Source: Pontixanthobacter aquaemixtae
GTDB lineage: Bacteria; Pseudomonadota; Alphaproteobacteria; Sphingomonadales; Sphingomonadaceae
NCBI RefSeq assembly: GCF_009827395.1
Contig: NZ_WTYX01000001.1
Location: 1,369,722-1,433,721 of the forward strand
DNA length: 64,000 nucleotides
Reading direction: 5' to 3'
This document shows, piece after piece, positions 27,848 through 36,744 of the stretch (positions are counted from its first letter, which is position 1; each line of letters begins with the position of its first letter). The notes under the pieces are model-generated. The model had not been told where the DNA came from, searched no databases, and worked only from the letters and a program-made list of their open reading frames with translations. Both the position numbers and the translations under genes were made by a program.

Positions 27848-28104
27848 TCTCCTGAATCGCGAAACCCGCGCATCAATTATGTCGCCCCTCTAGCAGCAAT
27901 TGCCAGCGGCGAAAGCAAGCAAAGCTATGCATAAGGTTAGGAACTTAGGGGAAGGCGCCGATGTGGGGGAATTTTCCTGTGATCAAACGGCAGCGAGAGA
28001 TTTTACATAGTTTACAATTTATAAGGCATGTTTACCTATCGGATCGAAACGTAAAATCTGACCCGCAAAAGCGGGCAATGTGGCTTTGAGGACGGGTTGC
28101 GCGC
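27848..28104. other. Divergent intergenic region between asd and a hydrolase gene
   Basis: 257 bases carrying the promoters of both flanking genes. It holds an A/T-rich core at about 27998-28040 with three TTTAC-containing hexamers in close spacing, and a small hairpin CCCGC-AAAA-GCGGG (28062-28075) 30 bases before the GTG start of the rightward gene. I see no coding potential. Confidence 0.6.
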
Positions 28105-28971
28105 GTGACAATTTCGATTGAAAACTGGCGCGTGGACGCCAGACATTTCGCGTTTGAAGACACGCGAATTGCCTATTGGACGAAGGGGGATCGCAGACCG
28201 CTTTTGCTGATCCACGGCTTTCCCACGTCATCTTGGGACTGGGCCCCCATTTGGAAGGCGCTGGCGCAAAGCCATCGCCTGATCGCAGCCGATTTGATCG
28301 GCTTCGGCCTGTCGGACAAGCCGCGCGCGGACTATTCGATCGGGCGGCAATGCGACATGCTGCTGGCGCTGCTCGACCATCTGGAAATCGATGAATTCGA
28401 CATTCTGGCGCATGATTACGGGGCATCGGTGGCGCAGGAACTGCTCGCCCGGCAAAAAGATGGCGCCGGAGCCGCGGGACTTTCAAAGATCGTATTTCTG
28501 AACGGCGGCATGTTCGCTCGATATCAACGGACCCGGCCGATTATGCGGTTGGCGAGGTCCCCTCTCGGCTTCCTGGTCAGCAAGACTTTAAACCGCAAGA
28601 GCTTCGGCAAGCACTTTTCCTCAATCTTCGGAACGGACAGCAAACCGGGCGAGGATCGGCTCGATATTTTCTGGTCGCTGTTTACCGAACAGGACGGAAA
28701 CCGGATCATTCACCGGCTCGCCCACTATATCCAGGATCGCCATATATCCGAGGAACGTTGGGATGGCGCGTTGAAAGATGCACAGGACCGTATCGGCCTG
28801 ATCAATGGCGCAGCCGATCCGATTGCCGGCGAACACTGCCACCGCCGCTGGGTCAAGCAACTGCCCCACGCCAAAGAACATCTGTTACCCGGCGTGGGCC
28901 ATTATCCGCATGTGGAGGCACCGGCCGAAGTGGCATCGATGGCTCTCAATTGGTTGCGTCAGTCCGGCTAG
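28105..28971 (+). CDS. Alpha/beta hydrolase with Asp nucleophile (dehalogenase/epoxide hydrolase type)
   Basis: 288 residues. HGFPTSSWDW (from residue 37) and AHDYGAS with Asp104 as nucleophile place it with haloalkane dehalogenases and epoxide hydrolases. His is in PGVGHYPHVE. The substrate is not known, and Trp pairs typical of true dehalogenases are not obvious. The start is GTG (GTGACAATTTCG); no strong ribosome site is visible, though GAGGACGGG lies 10-18 bases upstream. It is a single gene, convergent with dipeptidyl peptidase IV. Confidence 0.82.
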   Translation: MTISIENWRVDARHFAFEDTRIAYWTKGDRRPLLLIHGFPTSSWDWAPIWKALAQSHRLIAADLIGFGLSDKPRADYSIGRQCDMLLALLDHLEIDEFDILAHDYGASVAQELLARQKDGAGAAGLSKIVFLNGGMFARYQRTRPIMRLARSPLGFLVSKTLNRKSFGKHFSSIFGTDSKPGEDRLDIFWSLFTEQDGNRIIHRLAHYIQDRHISEERWDGALKDAQDRIGLINGAADPIAGEHCHRRWVKQLPHAKEHLLPGVGHYPHVEAPAEVASMALNWLRQSG

Positions 28972-29004
28972 TCTGAAGCCCCTGCCCCCTCACAAAAACT
29001 GTGA

Positions 29005-31260
29005 TCACTCCGGCGGGGTTACCCCGTGGCGCTCAAGAAAGGCGAAGATCGTGTTCCACATATGCGGGCTGATATTCTCGCCCGAAACGCGGTGGGTGTA
29101 ACCGGGGTAGAGCATCATCTCGAAGGGAATATTGCCTTCCTGCAGAACCGAAATCAGCTCTGAAGAATTCTCGAACACCACATTGTCATCCGCCATTCCG
29201 TGGATCAGCAGCAAAGGATCGCTGATTTTCGCGGCGTCGGGAATCGCGCTGGCTTTCTCATAGGCATCTGGCACCAAGTTCGGATCGCCCATGAAGCGTT
29301 CGGTATAGTGGGTATCATAAAGTTCCCACTTGGTGACAGGTGCGCCCGAAATACCGGCGGCATAGAGCCCCGGATCGGCCTGCATCTGTTTCAGCGTCAT
29401 ATAGCCGCCATAGGACCAGCCATAGAGCGCGACCTTGTCCGGATCGACGAAATCGAGAGTCTTTAGATAGTTCGCGCCTTCGCGCTGGTCATCCACCTCG
29501 ACGCCGCCCATCGCGTGATAGAGCGGCTGCTCGAAGGCAACCCCGCGATTGGCCGAGCCGCGATTGTCCAGCTCGAACCAGATATATCCCGCATCGACCA
29601 CCGCCTGCTGCAACGCGCCGTCCCAACCATTGTGGACGATTTGCGGGCCCGGGCCGCTATAGTGATAATAGAACACAGGATACTTCTTGCCCGGCTCCAT
29701 CTCCGGCGTGACCATCTTCCAATAGAGATCGGTTTCGCCGTCGGCAGCCTTAATTGTGCCGAACTGCGCCGGACGATGGCTCGCAAGGTGCGAAGCGTAG
29801 GGATGGTCGGCGTTGAGCGCGTTTTCTTCCACCCATGCGAGACGGTTGCCGCTCTCATCCGCGAGATAGGTCTGCGCAGGCTGGCTATGGTTTGATCGTG
29901 TGATCAGAAGCGTCTGGGCCGCCTTGTCCATCTTCGCACTATGGGTGAAACCGGGCTCGGTCAGGCGCAAACGCGGTTCGTCAGGCGAGAAAACCGTGCT
30001 TGCCACATAAATATGCTTCTCAAGAACGCCTTCGACCGCTTCGTAATACACCGCCGCATATCTGCCATCGACGCCTACCAGTTCGGTCACCGGTTCGTCA
30101 TCCTTGGTCAGCTGGGTCCATTTGCTGCCGTTGAAGTGATAGAGCTGGCCGACGCCGCTGCGCTCGCTCCACCAGATCAGCTCCCCGCCTTCCAGAAATT
30201 TGTAATTGTCCGACAGGTTGATCCAGTAATCCTCCGCCGCCGCTTTTTCGGTGAACCAGATCTCGCTCGCCCCTGTCGCCGGATCGACTTTCAGCATGTC
30301 CAGCACCGTCTGCTCGCGGTTTTGCCGCTGGACATAGAGCATGCCATCGGGCGCCCAATCGACGCGCGCGAGGTAGATATCGGTTTCCTCGCCCAGATCG
30401 ACCTTCACCCGGTTGCCGCCATCGGGGTCCATCACGAACAAATCGACAATCGCATTGTCGCTGCCCGCCACCGGGTAGCGTTGATCGAAAACCTTGGTGC
30501 CGGTTGCGCCGATGGCTGCGCGGGTGACGACGCCCACGCCTTCCTCGTCAGTCCGCTGGACCGCGATGCGCGTGTCGTCGGGGTTCCACCAGTAACCGGT
30601 CATCCGGCCCATTTCTTCCTGCGCGACGAACTCCGCCTCTCCCCAGCGGATGGTATCGCCTTCCTTGGGAGTAATCGGCGCGGCGTCTTTGCCAATCTCG
30701 CCAACCCACAGCTGCCGATCGCGGATGAAAGACACATATTTGCCGGTGTCGCTGAGAACCGGATTCAGCTCGCTTTCTTCGGTATCGGTCAGGCGCGTGA
30801 CGCTTGCTCCGTCCGGGCCGCCGATTTTGGCCAGATAGAGATCGCCATCAAGCGGCACGAGCACGCCCGATCCGTCTGCGGTCCATTGATAGGAAATAAT
30901 CCCTTTGAGATTGCCAACCCGCGCGCGCTCGCGCTGCATCTTTTCATCTTCAGACAGCTCGCGGCCGGAGCCGAGTTTCTCCGAATCGACCAGCATGGTC
31001 CACGCACCGCTTTCGCGGTCATAGCCCCACAGATCGTAACGCTCGCGATCATCCTCGCGATTGCGCAGCAGGGTGAGGTAACGCCCATCGGGTGACAGCT
31101 TCGCCTGGCGCGGGCTGGCCCCGTCGAGAGAGGGGCTGGCGAAAACGCGTTCGAAAGTCAGATCGGCCGATGTATCCTGTTCGACGGTCATTGTGTGATC
31201 GTCTGCATGGGCGGGTGTGGCAAAAGCAAGCGAAGCGGCTGCGGCAAGCAATAGGCGCAT
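29005..31260 (-). CDS. Dipeptidyl peptidase IV (S9B)
   Basis: 751-residue exported serine peptidase that cuts X-Pro dipeptides from N-termini. The signal peptide is MRLLLAAAASLAFATPAHA. An eight-bladed propeller domain carries the double-Glu substrate motif in FVAQEEMGRM. The C-terminal hydrolase domain has Ser616 in GWSYGGYM, Asp in IHGMADDNV and His in YPGYTHRVSG. With the M2 dipeptidase nearby, the cell seems equipped for periplasmic peptide scavenging, as is common in marine sphingomonads. Confidence 0.95.
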   Translation of the reverse strand: MRLLLAAAASLAFATPAHADDHTMTVEQDTSADLTFERVFASPSLDGASPRQAKLSPDGRYLTLLRNREDDRERYDLWGYDRESGAWTMLVDSEKLGSGRELSEDEKMQRERARVGNLKGIISYQWTADGSGVLVPLDGDLYLAKIGGPDGASVTRLTDTEESELNPVLSDTGKYVSFIRDRQLWVGEIGKDAAPITPKEGDTIRWGEAEFVAQEEMGRMTGYWWNPDDTRIAVQRTDEEGVGVVTRAAIGATGTKVFDQRYPVAGSDNAIVDLFVMDPDGGNRVKVDLGEETDIYLARVDWAPDGMLYVQRQNREQTVLDMLKVDPATGASEIWFTEKAAAEDYWINLSDNYKFLEGGELIWWSERSGVGQLYHFNGSKWTQLTKDDEPVTELVGVDGRYAAVYYEAVEGVLEKHIYVASTVFSPDEPRLRLTEPGFTHSAKMDKAAQTLLITRSNHSQPAQTYLADESGNRLAWVEENALNADHPYASHLASHRPAQFGTIKAADGETDLYWKMVTPEMEPGKKYPVFYYHYSGPGPQIVHNGWDGALQQAVVDAGYIWFELDNRGSANRGVAFEQPLYHAMGGVEVDDQREGANYLKTLDFVDPDKVALYGWSYGGYMTLKQMQADPGLYAAGISGAPVTKWELYDTHYTERFMGDPNLVPDAYEKASAIPDAAKISDPLLLIHGMADDNVVFENSSELISVLQEGNIPFEMMLYPGYTHRVSGENISPHMWNTIFAFLERHGVTPPE

Positions 31261-31283
31261 ATCAATTTAGAACCCCTGTGTTT

Positions 31284-31369
31284 CGTCATTGCGAGCGTAG
31301 CGAAGCAATCCAGAGTATCAAGCGCTTACGCTGGATTGCCGCGTCGCCTAGCGGCTCCTCGCAATGACG
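31284..31369. repeat. Imperfect palindromic repeat (CGTCATTGCGAG type)
   Basis: Outer arms CGTCATTGCGAG (31284-31295) and CTCGCAATGACG (31358-31369) are perfect 12 bp complements. Inner arms GCAATCCAG (31305-31313) and CTGGATTGC (31331-31339) also pair. The element lies between rplS and the dipeptidyl peptidase gene. The CGTCATTGCGAG...GCAATCCAG motif is a widespread dispersed bacterial repeat. Confidence 0.85.
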
Positions 31370-31375
31370 AGCACC

Positions 31376-31420
31376 ATAGAAAAAGGGCGCCCCGGCCAAA
31401 CCGGAACGCCCTTTTTCTAT
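31376..31420 (-). terminator. Intrinsic terminator after rplS
   Basis: Perfect 14 bp stem (31376-31389 with 31407-31420) that includes an A-run on one side and a T-run on the other, with a 17-base loop that can itself pair (CCGG...CCGG). It lies 17 bases after the rplS stop, ending the ffh-rpsP-rimM-trmD-rplS transcript. Confidence 0.85.
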
Positions 31421-31436
31421 TTCGCTATTGCCAGGA

Positions 31437-31805
31437 TTAGCTCTTAGGAGCGTTGACCCGACGCTCCGCGATGCGCGCACTCTTACCGGTGCGGCCACGC
31501 AGATAATACAGCTTCGCGCGGCGCACGACACCGCGGCGGACCACGGTGATGCTGTCCACGATTGGCGCGTAAAGCGGGAATACGCGTTCCACACCTTCGC
31601 CAAAGCTGATCTTGCGGACGGTGAAGTTGCTGCCCATGCCGCGATTGCTGCGAGCGATGCACACACCTTCGAAATTCTGGATACGCTCGCGCGTACCTTC
31701 GATAACTTTCACGCCTACGCGAATTGTATCGCCGGCCTGAAATTCAGGGATATCTTTCCCCAATGCGCCGATTGCTTCGGCTTCCAGTTCTTGAATCAGG
31801 TTCAT
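31437..31805 (-). CDS. rplS: 50S ribosomal protein L19
   Basis: 122-residue L19, beginning [26 protein letters not shown] and containing [16 protein letters not shown] and [18 protein letters not shown], all typical (segments quoted separately: [30 protein letters not shown]). It sits at the 30S/50S interface. It is last in the trmD operon, 42 bases after trmD, and followed by a strong terminator. Confidence 0.98.
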   Translation of the reverse strand: MNLIQELEAEAIGALGKDIPEFQAGDTIRVGVKVIEGTRERIQNFEGVCIARSNRGMGSNFTVRKISFGEGVERVFPLYAPIVDSITVVRRGVVRRAKLYYLRGRTGKSARIAERRVNAPKS

Positions 31806-31847
31806 TGACCCGAGTCCTTCTATTTCCCGCCGCGCGCCAGAGGCAGG

Positions 31848-32549
31848 TCAGTCCCGATCGCCATTGTAGCGATCCCAAAGGTCTGGCCTGCGTAACCGAG
31901 TATGATCTTCGGACATTTGCTTGCGCCATGCCGCGATCTTCGCATGATCCCCCGATCGCAGCACTTCGGGGATCGTGCGCCCTTCCCATTCCTGAGGTCG
32001 GGTATATTGAGGGTACTCCAGCAGTCCTTCTTCGAAAGACTCCTCGGTACCGCTCGAAGCCGCGCCCATTACGCCGGGAAGCAGCCGAATGCAAGCATCA
32101 AGTATTATCAAGGCCGCCGGTTCTCCGCCGGAGAGCACGATGTCGCCAACGCTGACTTCCTCGATCTCCCGCCCTTCGAATACGCGCTCGTCAAATCCCT
32201 CGAACCGGCCGCACAGAATTGTCACCCCCGGCCCATCGGACAATTCGCGGATACGAGTTTGAGAAATCGGCTTTCCGCGCGGTGTCATGGCAAGGATCGG
32301 TGCCATGGGCTGCATGCGCTTCGCATGATCAACTGCAGCAGCGAGAACATCCACCTTAAGCACCATCCCAGCACCGCCGCCCGCTGGCGTATCATCGACA
32401 TTCTTGTGCTTGTCCGTCGCAAAATCGCGGATCTGGATAGTATCAAGCGACCACTTCTGCTCCTCCAACGCCCGCCCCGCGAGCGAAAGCCGCAGCGGCC
32501 CGGGAAACATCTCCGGATAGAGAGTGAGTATGGTGGCGGCGAAGGTCAT
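31848..32549 (-). CDS. trmD: tRNA (guanine37-N1)-methyltransferase
   Basis: 233-residue SPOUT methyltransferase making m1G37 in tRNAs, which prevents frameshifting. The AdoMet trefoil-knot segments are [12 protein letters not shown] and [15 protein letters not shown], and the C-terminal part has [16 protein letters not shown]. It starts inside the end of the small membrane-protein gene (4-base overlap), in the conserved rimM-trmD-rplS order. Confidence 0.97.
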   Translation of the reverse strand: MTFAATILTLYPEMFPGPLRLSLAGRALEEQKWSLDTIQIRDFATDKHKNVDDTPAGGGAGMVLKVDVLAAAVDHAKRMQPMAPILAMTPRGKPISQTRIRELSDGPGVTILCGRFEGFDERVFEGREIEEVSVGDIVLSGGEPAALIILDACIRLLPGVMGAASSGTEESFEEGLLEYPQYTRPQEWEGRTIPEVLRSGDHAKIAAWRKQMSEDHTRLRRPDLWDRYNGDRD

Positions 32550-32965
32550 AATTCAGCGTATCGATCTTTCAGCTCGGCCTTTTTTCGTCTGCGCTGATCC
32601 ATCCATCCACAAACTGCGATTATTGCGCCCGCCGGAATCCAGACAATCATACCGATGTCGAAGAAAAGGAAGTCGAACAATCCACTCACCATCTCAAAAA
32701 ATGTTATCTTGGTTGGGAGAATTACGGACAAAAGGAGAGTCCAGAACACCGCCGGAAATGCAATGGCACCAATCAGCCGGGCAACAGGCCGTAAGTTCGC
32801 ACAAAACTCGTTAAGGAGCACAATCACGACCACGCCCGGAACTGCGTAAGCTGCGATCGGAAGCAACCAATCTATGGGCTGCGTCGAATACGGCGCAGGC
32901 TCCTCATGTGCCGTCGCTGGAGATGCCAACAGGAACAGCGCTGACATGAAAAGTAGCCTCTTCAT
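32546..32965 (-). CDS. Hypothetical membrane protein between rimM and trmD
   Basis: 139 residues with an N-terminal signal-like segment ([20 protein letters not shown]) and three further hydrophobic stretches (about 38-57, 66-90 and 101-120), ending in a basic tail. I do not recognise the family. The start is the ATG after GGGGGAGTTGAG; upstream in-frame codons would read into rimM. It interrupts the normally contiguous rimM-trmD pair and its codons are visibly more A/T-rich than either neighbour. It overlaps trmD by 4 bases, so it is read in the same operon. Confidence 0.65.
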   Translation of the reverse strand: MKRLLFMSALFLLASPATAHEEPAPYSTQPIDWLLPIAAYAVPGVVVIVLLNEFCANLRPVARLIGAIAFPAVFWTLLLSVILPTKITFFEMVSGLFDFLFFDIGMIVWIPAGAIIAVCGWMDQRRRKKAELKDRYAEL

Positions 32966-33000
32966 CTCAACTCCCCCTTCCTTCGCCCGCACTCCAACGC

Positions 33001-33492
33001 CTATATCTCGGCGAAGTCGGCGTTCACCACAAGGCGTTTCTCGTCCCACTCGATCACCGCCTGTTTGGTCATCGGGATCATGAACTTCTTGCCGTTCGGC
33101 TTTTCGATCTCGATCACGTCCTGCGCGCCGAAATTCTCAACCGCGCAGACGGTGCCGAGTTCTTCACCCCCATCGGAAACCGCCGCAAGGCCCAGCAAAT
33201 CGGCGTGGTAATATTCGCCCTCGCCCAATTCGGGCAAAGCATCGCGGGCAATGGTCAGGACGGTGCTGCGCAGGGCCTCGGCTGCATTGCGGTCGGTGAC
33301 TTCGGCAAAGCGCGCAATCGCGCCGCCTTTATTGTCATCGCGGATTTTTTTGAGAGTGAGCGTTCCGTCGTTGAACGCCTTGTGCTGTTTGAGCGCGGCT
33401 ATTCCTTCGCCAAACAGTTTCAGACGGACTTCGCCCGTCACCCCGTGCGCGCCCGATATGGCAGCGAGGGTGACGGGCTGATCCTGTGACAA
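33001..33492 (-). CDS. rimM: Ribosome maturation factor RimM
   Basis: 163-residue 16S rRNA processing protein that binds S19 in the maturing 30S head. The N-terminal RimM domain (VTLAAISGAHGVTGEVRLK) is followed by a PRC-barrel (YYHADLLGLAAVSDGG and PMTKQAVIEWDEKRLVVN). It lies 5 bases after rpsP in the usual ribosomal operon. Confidence 0.95.
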   Translation of the reverse strand: MSQDQPVTLAAISGAHGVTGEVRLKLFGEGIAALKQHKAFNDGTLTLKKIRDDNKGGAIARFAEVTDRNAAEALRSTVLTIARDALPELGEGEYYHADLLGLAAVSDGGEELGTVCAVENFGAQDVIEIEKPNGKKFMIPMTKQAVIEWDEKRLVVNADFAEI

Positions 33493-33497
33493 AGGGC

Positions 33498-34070
33498 TTA
33501 GCCTTCTGCCTTGTCTTCAGAAGCTTCGTCGGCAACCGGGCCGCCTTCGGCAACTTCTTCAGCAATCGCAGCTTTGTCTTCTGCCGATGCTTCTTCGGGT
33601 GCATCGGTTGCGGCTTCAGCAACAGCTTCTGCTGTTTCTTCGGTCTTTACCGAACCGGTTGCATCGTTCTCTGTGCTATCCGCATCGGTTTCAGCAGAAG
33701 CGTTCTTCGCTTCTTCTTCGGCTTCTTTGGCAGCAGCTGCTTTTTCAGCCTTCTCTTCCAAACGCTCTGTGGCTTTTTCGCCAGGCTTTGCCTTGTTCGG
33801 GTTGTTGCGAGCAGCACGCTCGCGGATGCCGGCCGCGTCAAGGAAGCGCGCAACACGGTCCGAAGGCTGTGCGCCAACACCGAGCCAGTATTTCGCGCGG
33901 TCTTCGTCCAGCTTTACGCGGTTTTCGTCATCCTTCGCGAGCAGCGGGTTATAAGTACCGATCTGCTCGAGATAACGGCCGTCGCGCGGCTTGCGGCTGT
34001 CAGCGGCCACGATGCGATAGTAAGGGCGCTTTTTCGCGCCGCCACGGGAAAGACGTAGTGCAATTGCCAT
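33498..34070 (-). CDS. rpsP: 30S ribosomal protein S16 with long acidic tail
   Basis: 190 residues, about twice the usual 80-90. The normal S16 part ([20 protein letters not shown] through [15 protein letters not shown]) ends near residue 85. It is followed by a basic linker and roughly 90 residues rich in Ala and Glu, ending EASEDKAEG, probably disordered. L9 in the same window carries a similar tail. It follows ffh by 50 bases. Confidence 0.96.
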   Translation of the reverse strand: MAIALRLSRGGAKKRPYYRIVAADSRKPRDGRYLEQIGTYNPLLAKDDENRVKLDEDRAKYWLGVGAQPSDRVARFLDAAGIRERAARNNPNKAKPGEKATERLEEKAEKAAAAKEAEEEAKNASAETDADSTENDATGSVKTEETAEAVAEAATDAPEEASAEDKAAIAEEVAEGGPVADEASEDKAEG

Positions 34071-34120
34071 GATGTATTCCTTCTTTAAATCAAATATCTG
34101 TAATCACTAAATTTTCTAAT

Positions 34121-35548
34121 CTATTTCTTGGGCCCGCCGAGGCCGGGGAGACCCGGCGGCAATCCGCCGCCCGGACCGCCAAGCCCGGGCATGGCCGCAT
34201 CGAGGCCGCCCTTGCCGAACATGGCGGCAAGCCCTTTCAGGCCGCCCATTTTCTTGATCTGCTTCATCGCGCGCGACATCTCCTTGTACATTTTAAGGAG
34301 CTTATTCACGTCCTGAACGTCCTTGCCCGCGCCCGCTGCAATGCGCCGTTTGCGCTTGGCATTGAGCAAGGCGGGATTGGCGCGCTCTTTCGGAGTCATC
34401 GACCCGATAATCGCGTCCATATGGACCAGAACCTTGTCGTCCATCCCGCTATTGGCCATCGCCGCTTTGGCTTTCTTCATGCCGGGCATCATGCCCGCCA
34501 GCATGCCCAGCCCGCCCATATTGTTCATTTGCTGAAGCTGCGTGCGCAGATCGTTGAGATCGAACTGCCCCTTCGCCATCCGCTTGGCGAGCGCTTCTGC
34601 ATCTTCTTCCTTGATCGTTGCCGCGGCCTTTTCGACCAGCGAAACAACATCGCCCATGCCCAGAATGCGGTCGGCAACACGTTTGGGGTGGAATGTCTCC
34701 AACGCATCGAGCTTCTCGCCGGTACCGGCAAATTTGATCGGTTTGCCGGTCACGTGGCGCATAGACAGCGCCGCACCGCCGCGCGCATCGCCGTCCATCC
34801 GGGTTAGGATCACACCGGTCAGCGGTACTTCCTCGGTAAAGCTTTTCGCGACGTTGACCGCGTCCTGGCCGGTCAGGCTGTCGACCACCAGCAGCACTTC
34901 GGTCGGCGCCGAGATCGCTGACACCGCTTTCATTTCGGCCATCAGCGCTTCATCGACATGCAGACGGCCTGCCGTATCGAGCAGCAGCACATCGGCTGCC
35001 TGCAATTTCGCCGCATCGAGTGCGCGGCGGGCAATATCAACCGGCTGCTGGCCCGCGACAATCGGCAAGGTTGCGCATTCGATCTGCTCGCCCAGCACCG
35101 CAAGCTGTTCCTGCGCAGCAGGGCGATTGACGTCGAGCGACGCCATCATCGATTTCTTGCCGTGTTTCTCTTTAAGGAACTTGGCGAGCTTGGCGGTCGA
35201 AGTTGTTTTACCCGAGCCTTGCAGACCGACCATCATGATCACAACCGGCGGTTTGGCTTCGAGAGTGAGCGGAACGCTTTCCTCTCCGCCCAGCATTTCG
35301 ACCAATTCGTCGGAAACGATTTTGACGACCTGCTGCCCCGGCGTGACCGATTTCAAAACTTCTGCGCCGATGGCTTTTTCCGTAACCGCATCGATAAAGC
35401 GGCGGACCACAGGCAATGCGACATCGGCTTCGAGCAAAGCAATGCGGACTTCGCGCATTGCATCGCGAACATCCTGTTCCTTCAGCGCGCCGCGACCGCG
35501 CAGGCCATCGAACACACCCGAAAGGCGGTCTGACAAGCTGTCGAACAT
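34121..35548 (-). CDS. ffh: Signal recognition particle protein Ffh (SRP54)
   Basis: 475-residue GTPase that binds signal peptides of nascent membrane proteins and delivers ribosomes to FtsY. An N-domain precedes the G-domain with GLQGSGKTT (residues 108-116), DVNRPAAQEQL and LLLDTAGRLHVDEAL. The Met-rich M domain has LGMLAGMMPGMKKAK, and the tail is Gly/Pro-rich. It is first in the ffh-rpsP-rimM-trmD-rplS operon, with a candidate promoter about 30 bases upstream. Confidence 0.98.
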   Translation of the reverse strand: MFDSLSDRLSGVFDGLRGRGALKEQDVRDAMREVRIALLEADVALPVVRRFIDAVTEKAIGAEVLKSVTPGQQVVKIVSDELVEMLGGEESVPLTLEAKPPVVIMMVGLQGSGKTTSTAKLAKFLKEKHGKKSMMASLDVNRPAAQEQLAVLGEQIECATLPIVAGQQPVDIARRALDAAKLQAADVLLLDTAGRLHVDEALMAEMKAVSAISAPTEVLLVVDSLTGQDAVNVAKSFTEEVPLTGVILTRMDGDARGGAALSMRHVTGKPIKFAGTGEKLDALETFHPKRVADRILGMGDVVSLVEKAAATIKEEDAEALAKRMAKGQFDLNDLRTQLQQMNNMGGLGMLAGMMPGMKKAKAAMANSGMDDKVLVHMDAIIGSMTPKERANPALLNAKRKRRIAAGAGKDVQDVNKLLKMYKEMSRAMKQIKKMGGLKGLAAMFGKGGLDAAMPGLGGPGGGLPPGLPGLGGPKK

Positions 35549-35576
35549 AACGCTTCACTCCTATGTTGATGCCCCT

Positions 35577-35605
35577 GAAATAGGAACGCCAACGCCAAAT
35601 GCCAA
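35577..35605 (-). promoter_or_regulatory. Candidate ffh operon promoter
   Basis: On the minus strand TTGGCA (35600-35605), a 17 base spacer and TATTTC (35577-35582), about 29 bases before the ffh ATG. The position and spacing are right for the operon promoter. Confidence 0.45.
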
Positions 35606-35816
35606 AAACGCCGGCGGACGAAACCTCGTCGGCCAGCGTGCGGATTCCAAAAGGAACACGACTTTTTTCAAATTCCATTTCGCTGTATTTTGGTTCAGGT
35701 CGCAGGCGAAAATTGTGCTTCGCGAGAACCGGCGCGCAGTGGGCATACAGCCCATGAGCACCGGAAGCGCAGCGAAGCGCGATTTGCAGCCCGTCCTGAA
35801 ACAAAAGACGGTGAAA

Positions 35817-35892
35817 TGGTGGAGCCTAGCGGGATCGAACCGCTGACCTCAACACTGCCAGTGTTGCGCTCTCCCAGCTGAGCTAAGGCCCC
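35817..35892 (-). tRNA. tRNA-Ala (anticodon GGC)
   Basis: 76 bases forming a full cloverleaf with encoded CCA. The acceptor stem is GGGGCCT/AGGCTCC, which gives the alanine identity pair G3:U70. The anticodon stem CAACA/TGTTG encloses loop CTGGCAG, so the anticodon is GGC (reads GCC and GCU). The T-arm is AGCGG-TTCGATC-CCGCT, and the D-arm GCTC...GAGC is normal. It is a single gene between ffh and a palindromic repeat element. Confidence 0.97.
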
Positions 35893-35984
35893 GTGCCATT
35901 TTGTTTCCCACTCGAAAGTGAGAGGTGGCCCTTTATGAGCCGCCGCGCCCATTTGCAAGCGGGTTTCTTGGCACGGTGTTTTTT

Positions 35985-36244
35985 GTTTGGCCTCAAGCGC
36001 CGGCGTTCGCATCCGCTCACTTGGCTATCCTCGCTTTCGCTCCCTAACGGTCGCTTCGCAGCGGGCGCGCAGTCGCGCTTGCGGCCCACTGAAAGTGGAC
36101 CGACCCATTCCCGGCCATTTCGGTATCGCGATGATCCGGTTCGCGACTAGCGAACCGCAAGGCCGACCGGCCGCCCGAGCTTATGCGAGGTAGCCAAGCG
36201 AGCCGGATGGCTCGCGCCCGGCGACTGAGGGCTAAAACGAATTA
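35985..36244 (-). repeat. Palindromic repeat element, copy 1
   Basis: About 260 bases that match, in inverted orientation, the element at 41041-41298. Read on the minus strand it begins with TAATTCGTTTTAG, whose TAA is the stop codon of the FYDLN gene. A 7 bp hairpin with an ATCC loop follows (36198-36204 with 36209-36215), then CTTGGCTA-CCTCGC, a GC-rich middle, and the mirror image of the same blocks ending in GCGCTTGAGGCC. It is non-coding; short open frames through it are not protein-like. Confidence 0.88.
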
Positions 36245-36571
36245 AGTATCATCATTCCCGTCATCGTCGCCCTTGCCCTTGGATACGGCAAGGTCGTCGC
36301 TGTCGTCGCCAAGATCGACGTCTGCGTCGGGACGGTTTTCGTCCTCGTCGACATCGCTCAGCTCATCATCCTCATCCGCCAGATCGCTATCGGCGTCGCC
36401 TTTCTTCTTCTCGTCATCGAAAGGAATAGGCTGTTTCGTTTTCAGAACCGGCTCCGGCTCCCACTCTTCACCGCATTCAATGCAAGTGGCGGGCTCGTCT
36501 TTGCCCAGATCGTAGAAGCGAGTGCCGCATTTCGGGCAAGTACGCTTTGTGCCCCATTCTGGCTTGACCAT
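36242..36571 (-). CDS. FYDLN acid family protein (TIGR02300)
   Basis: 109-residue protein of the alphaproteobacterial FYDLN_acid family. The N-terminal zinc-ribbon-like half has CPKCGTRFYDLGKD and CIECGEEWEPE (four Cys in two CxxC pairs); the family's FYDLN reads FYDLG here. The C-terminal half is almost wholly Asp/Glu/Lys/Ser and acidic. The biochemical function is unknown. It is divergent from aroA, with repeat copy 1 starting on its stop codon. Confidence 0.9.
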   Translation of the reverse strand: MVKPEWGTKRTCPKCGTRFYDLGKDEPATCIECGEEWEPEPVLKTKQPIPFDDEKKKGDADSDLADEDDELSDVDEDENRPDADVDLGDDSDDLAVSKGKGDDDGNDDT

Positions 36572-36744
36572 TATAAATCCTTACGTGCTGTCCAGATTAG
36601 CTATCTGGAGCGAAAAATCTTCACTGCTTATTGGGGTCCGGCCCCGTGAAATCAAGTGCCGGAATCAGTGCGGGCGCGCCTTGCCATAGGGTATGTGCGC
36701 TGTCAAAGCCCTGTTGAACAAGCCGCCGCAATCGAAAGCAGTCC

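Noticed and set aside
36000-36240. Repeat copy 1 as a CRISPR or tRNA-linked attachment site
   Set aside because: There are no regularly spaced direct repeats, no integrase gene, and no duplication of the tRNA-Ala 3' end nearby.
36678-36706. Promoter TTGACA-17-CAAGGC for the FYDLN gene
   Set aside because: The -35 box is perfect but the -10 box is too poor to list as a feature.
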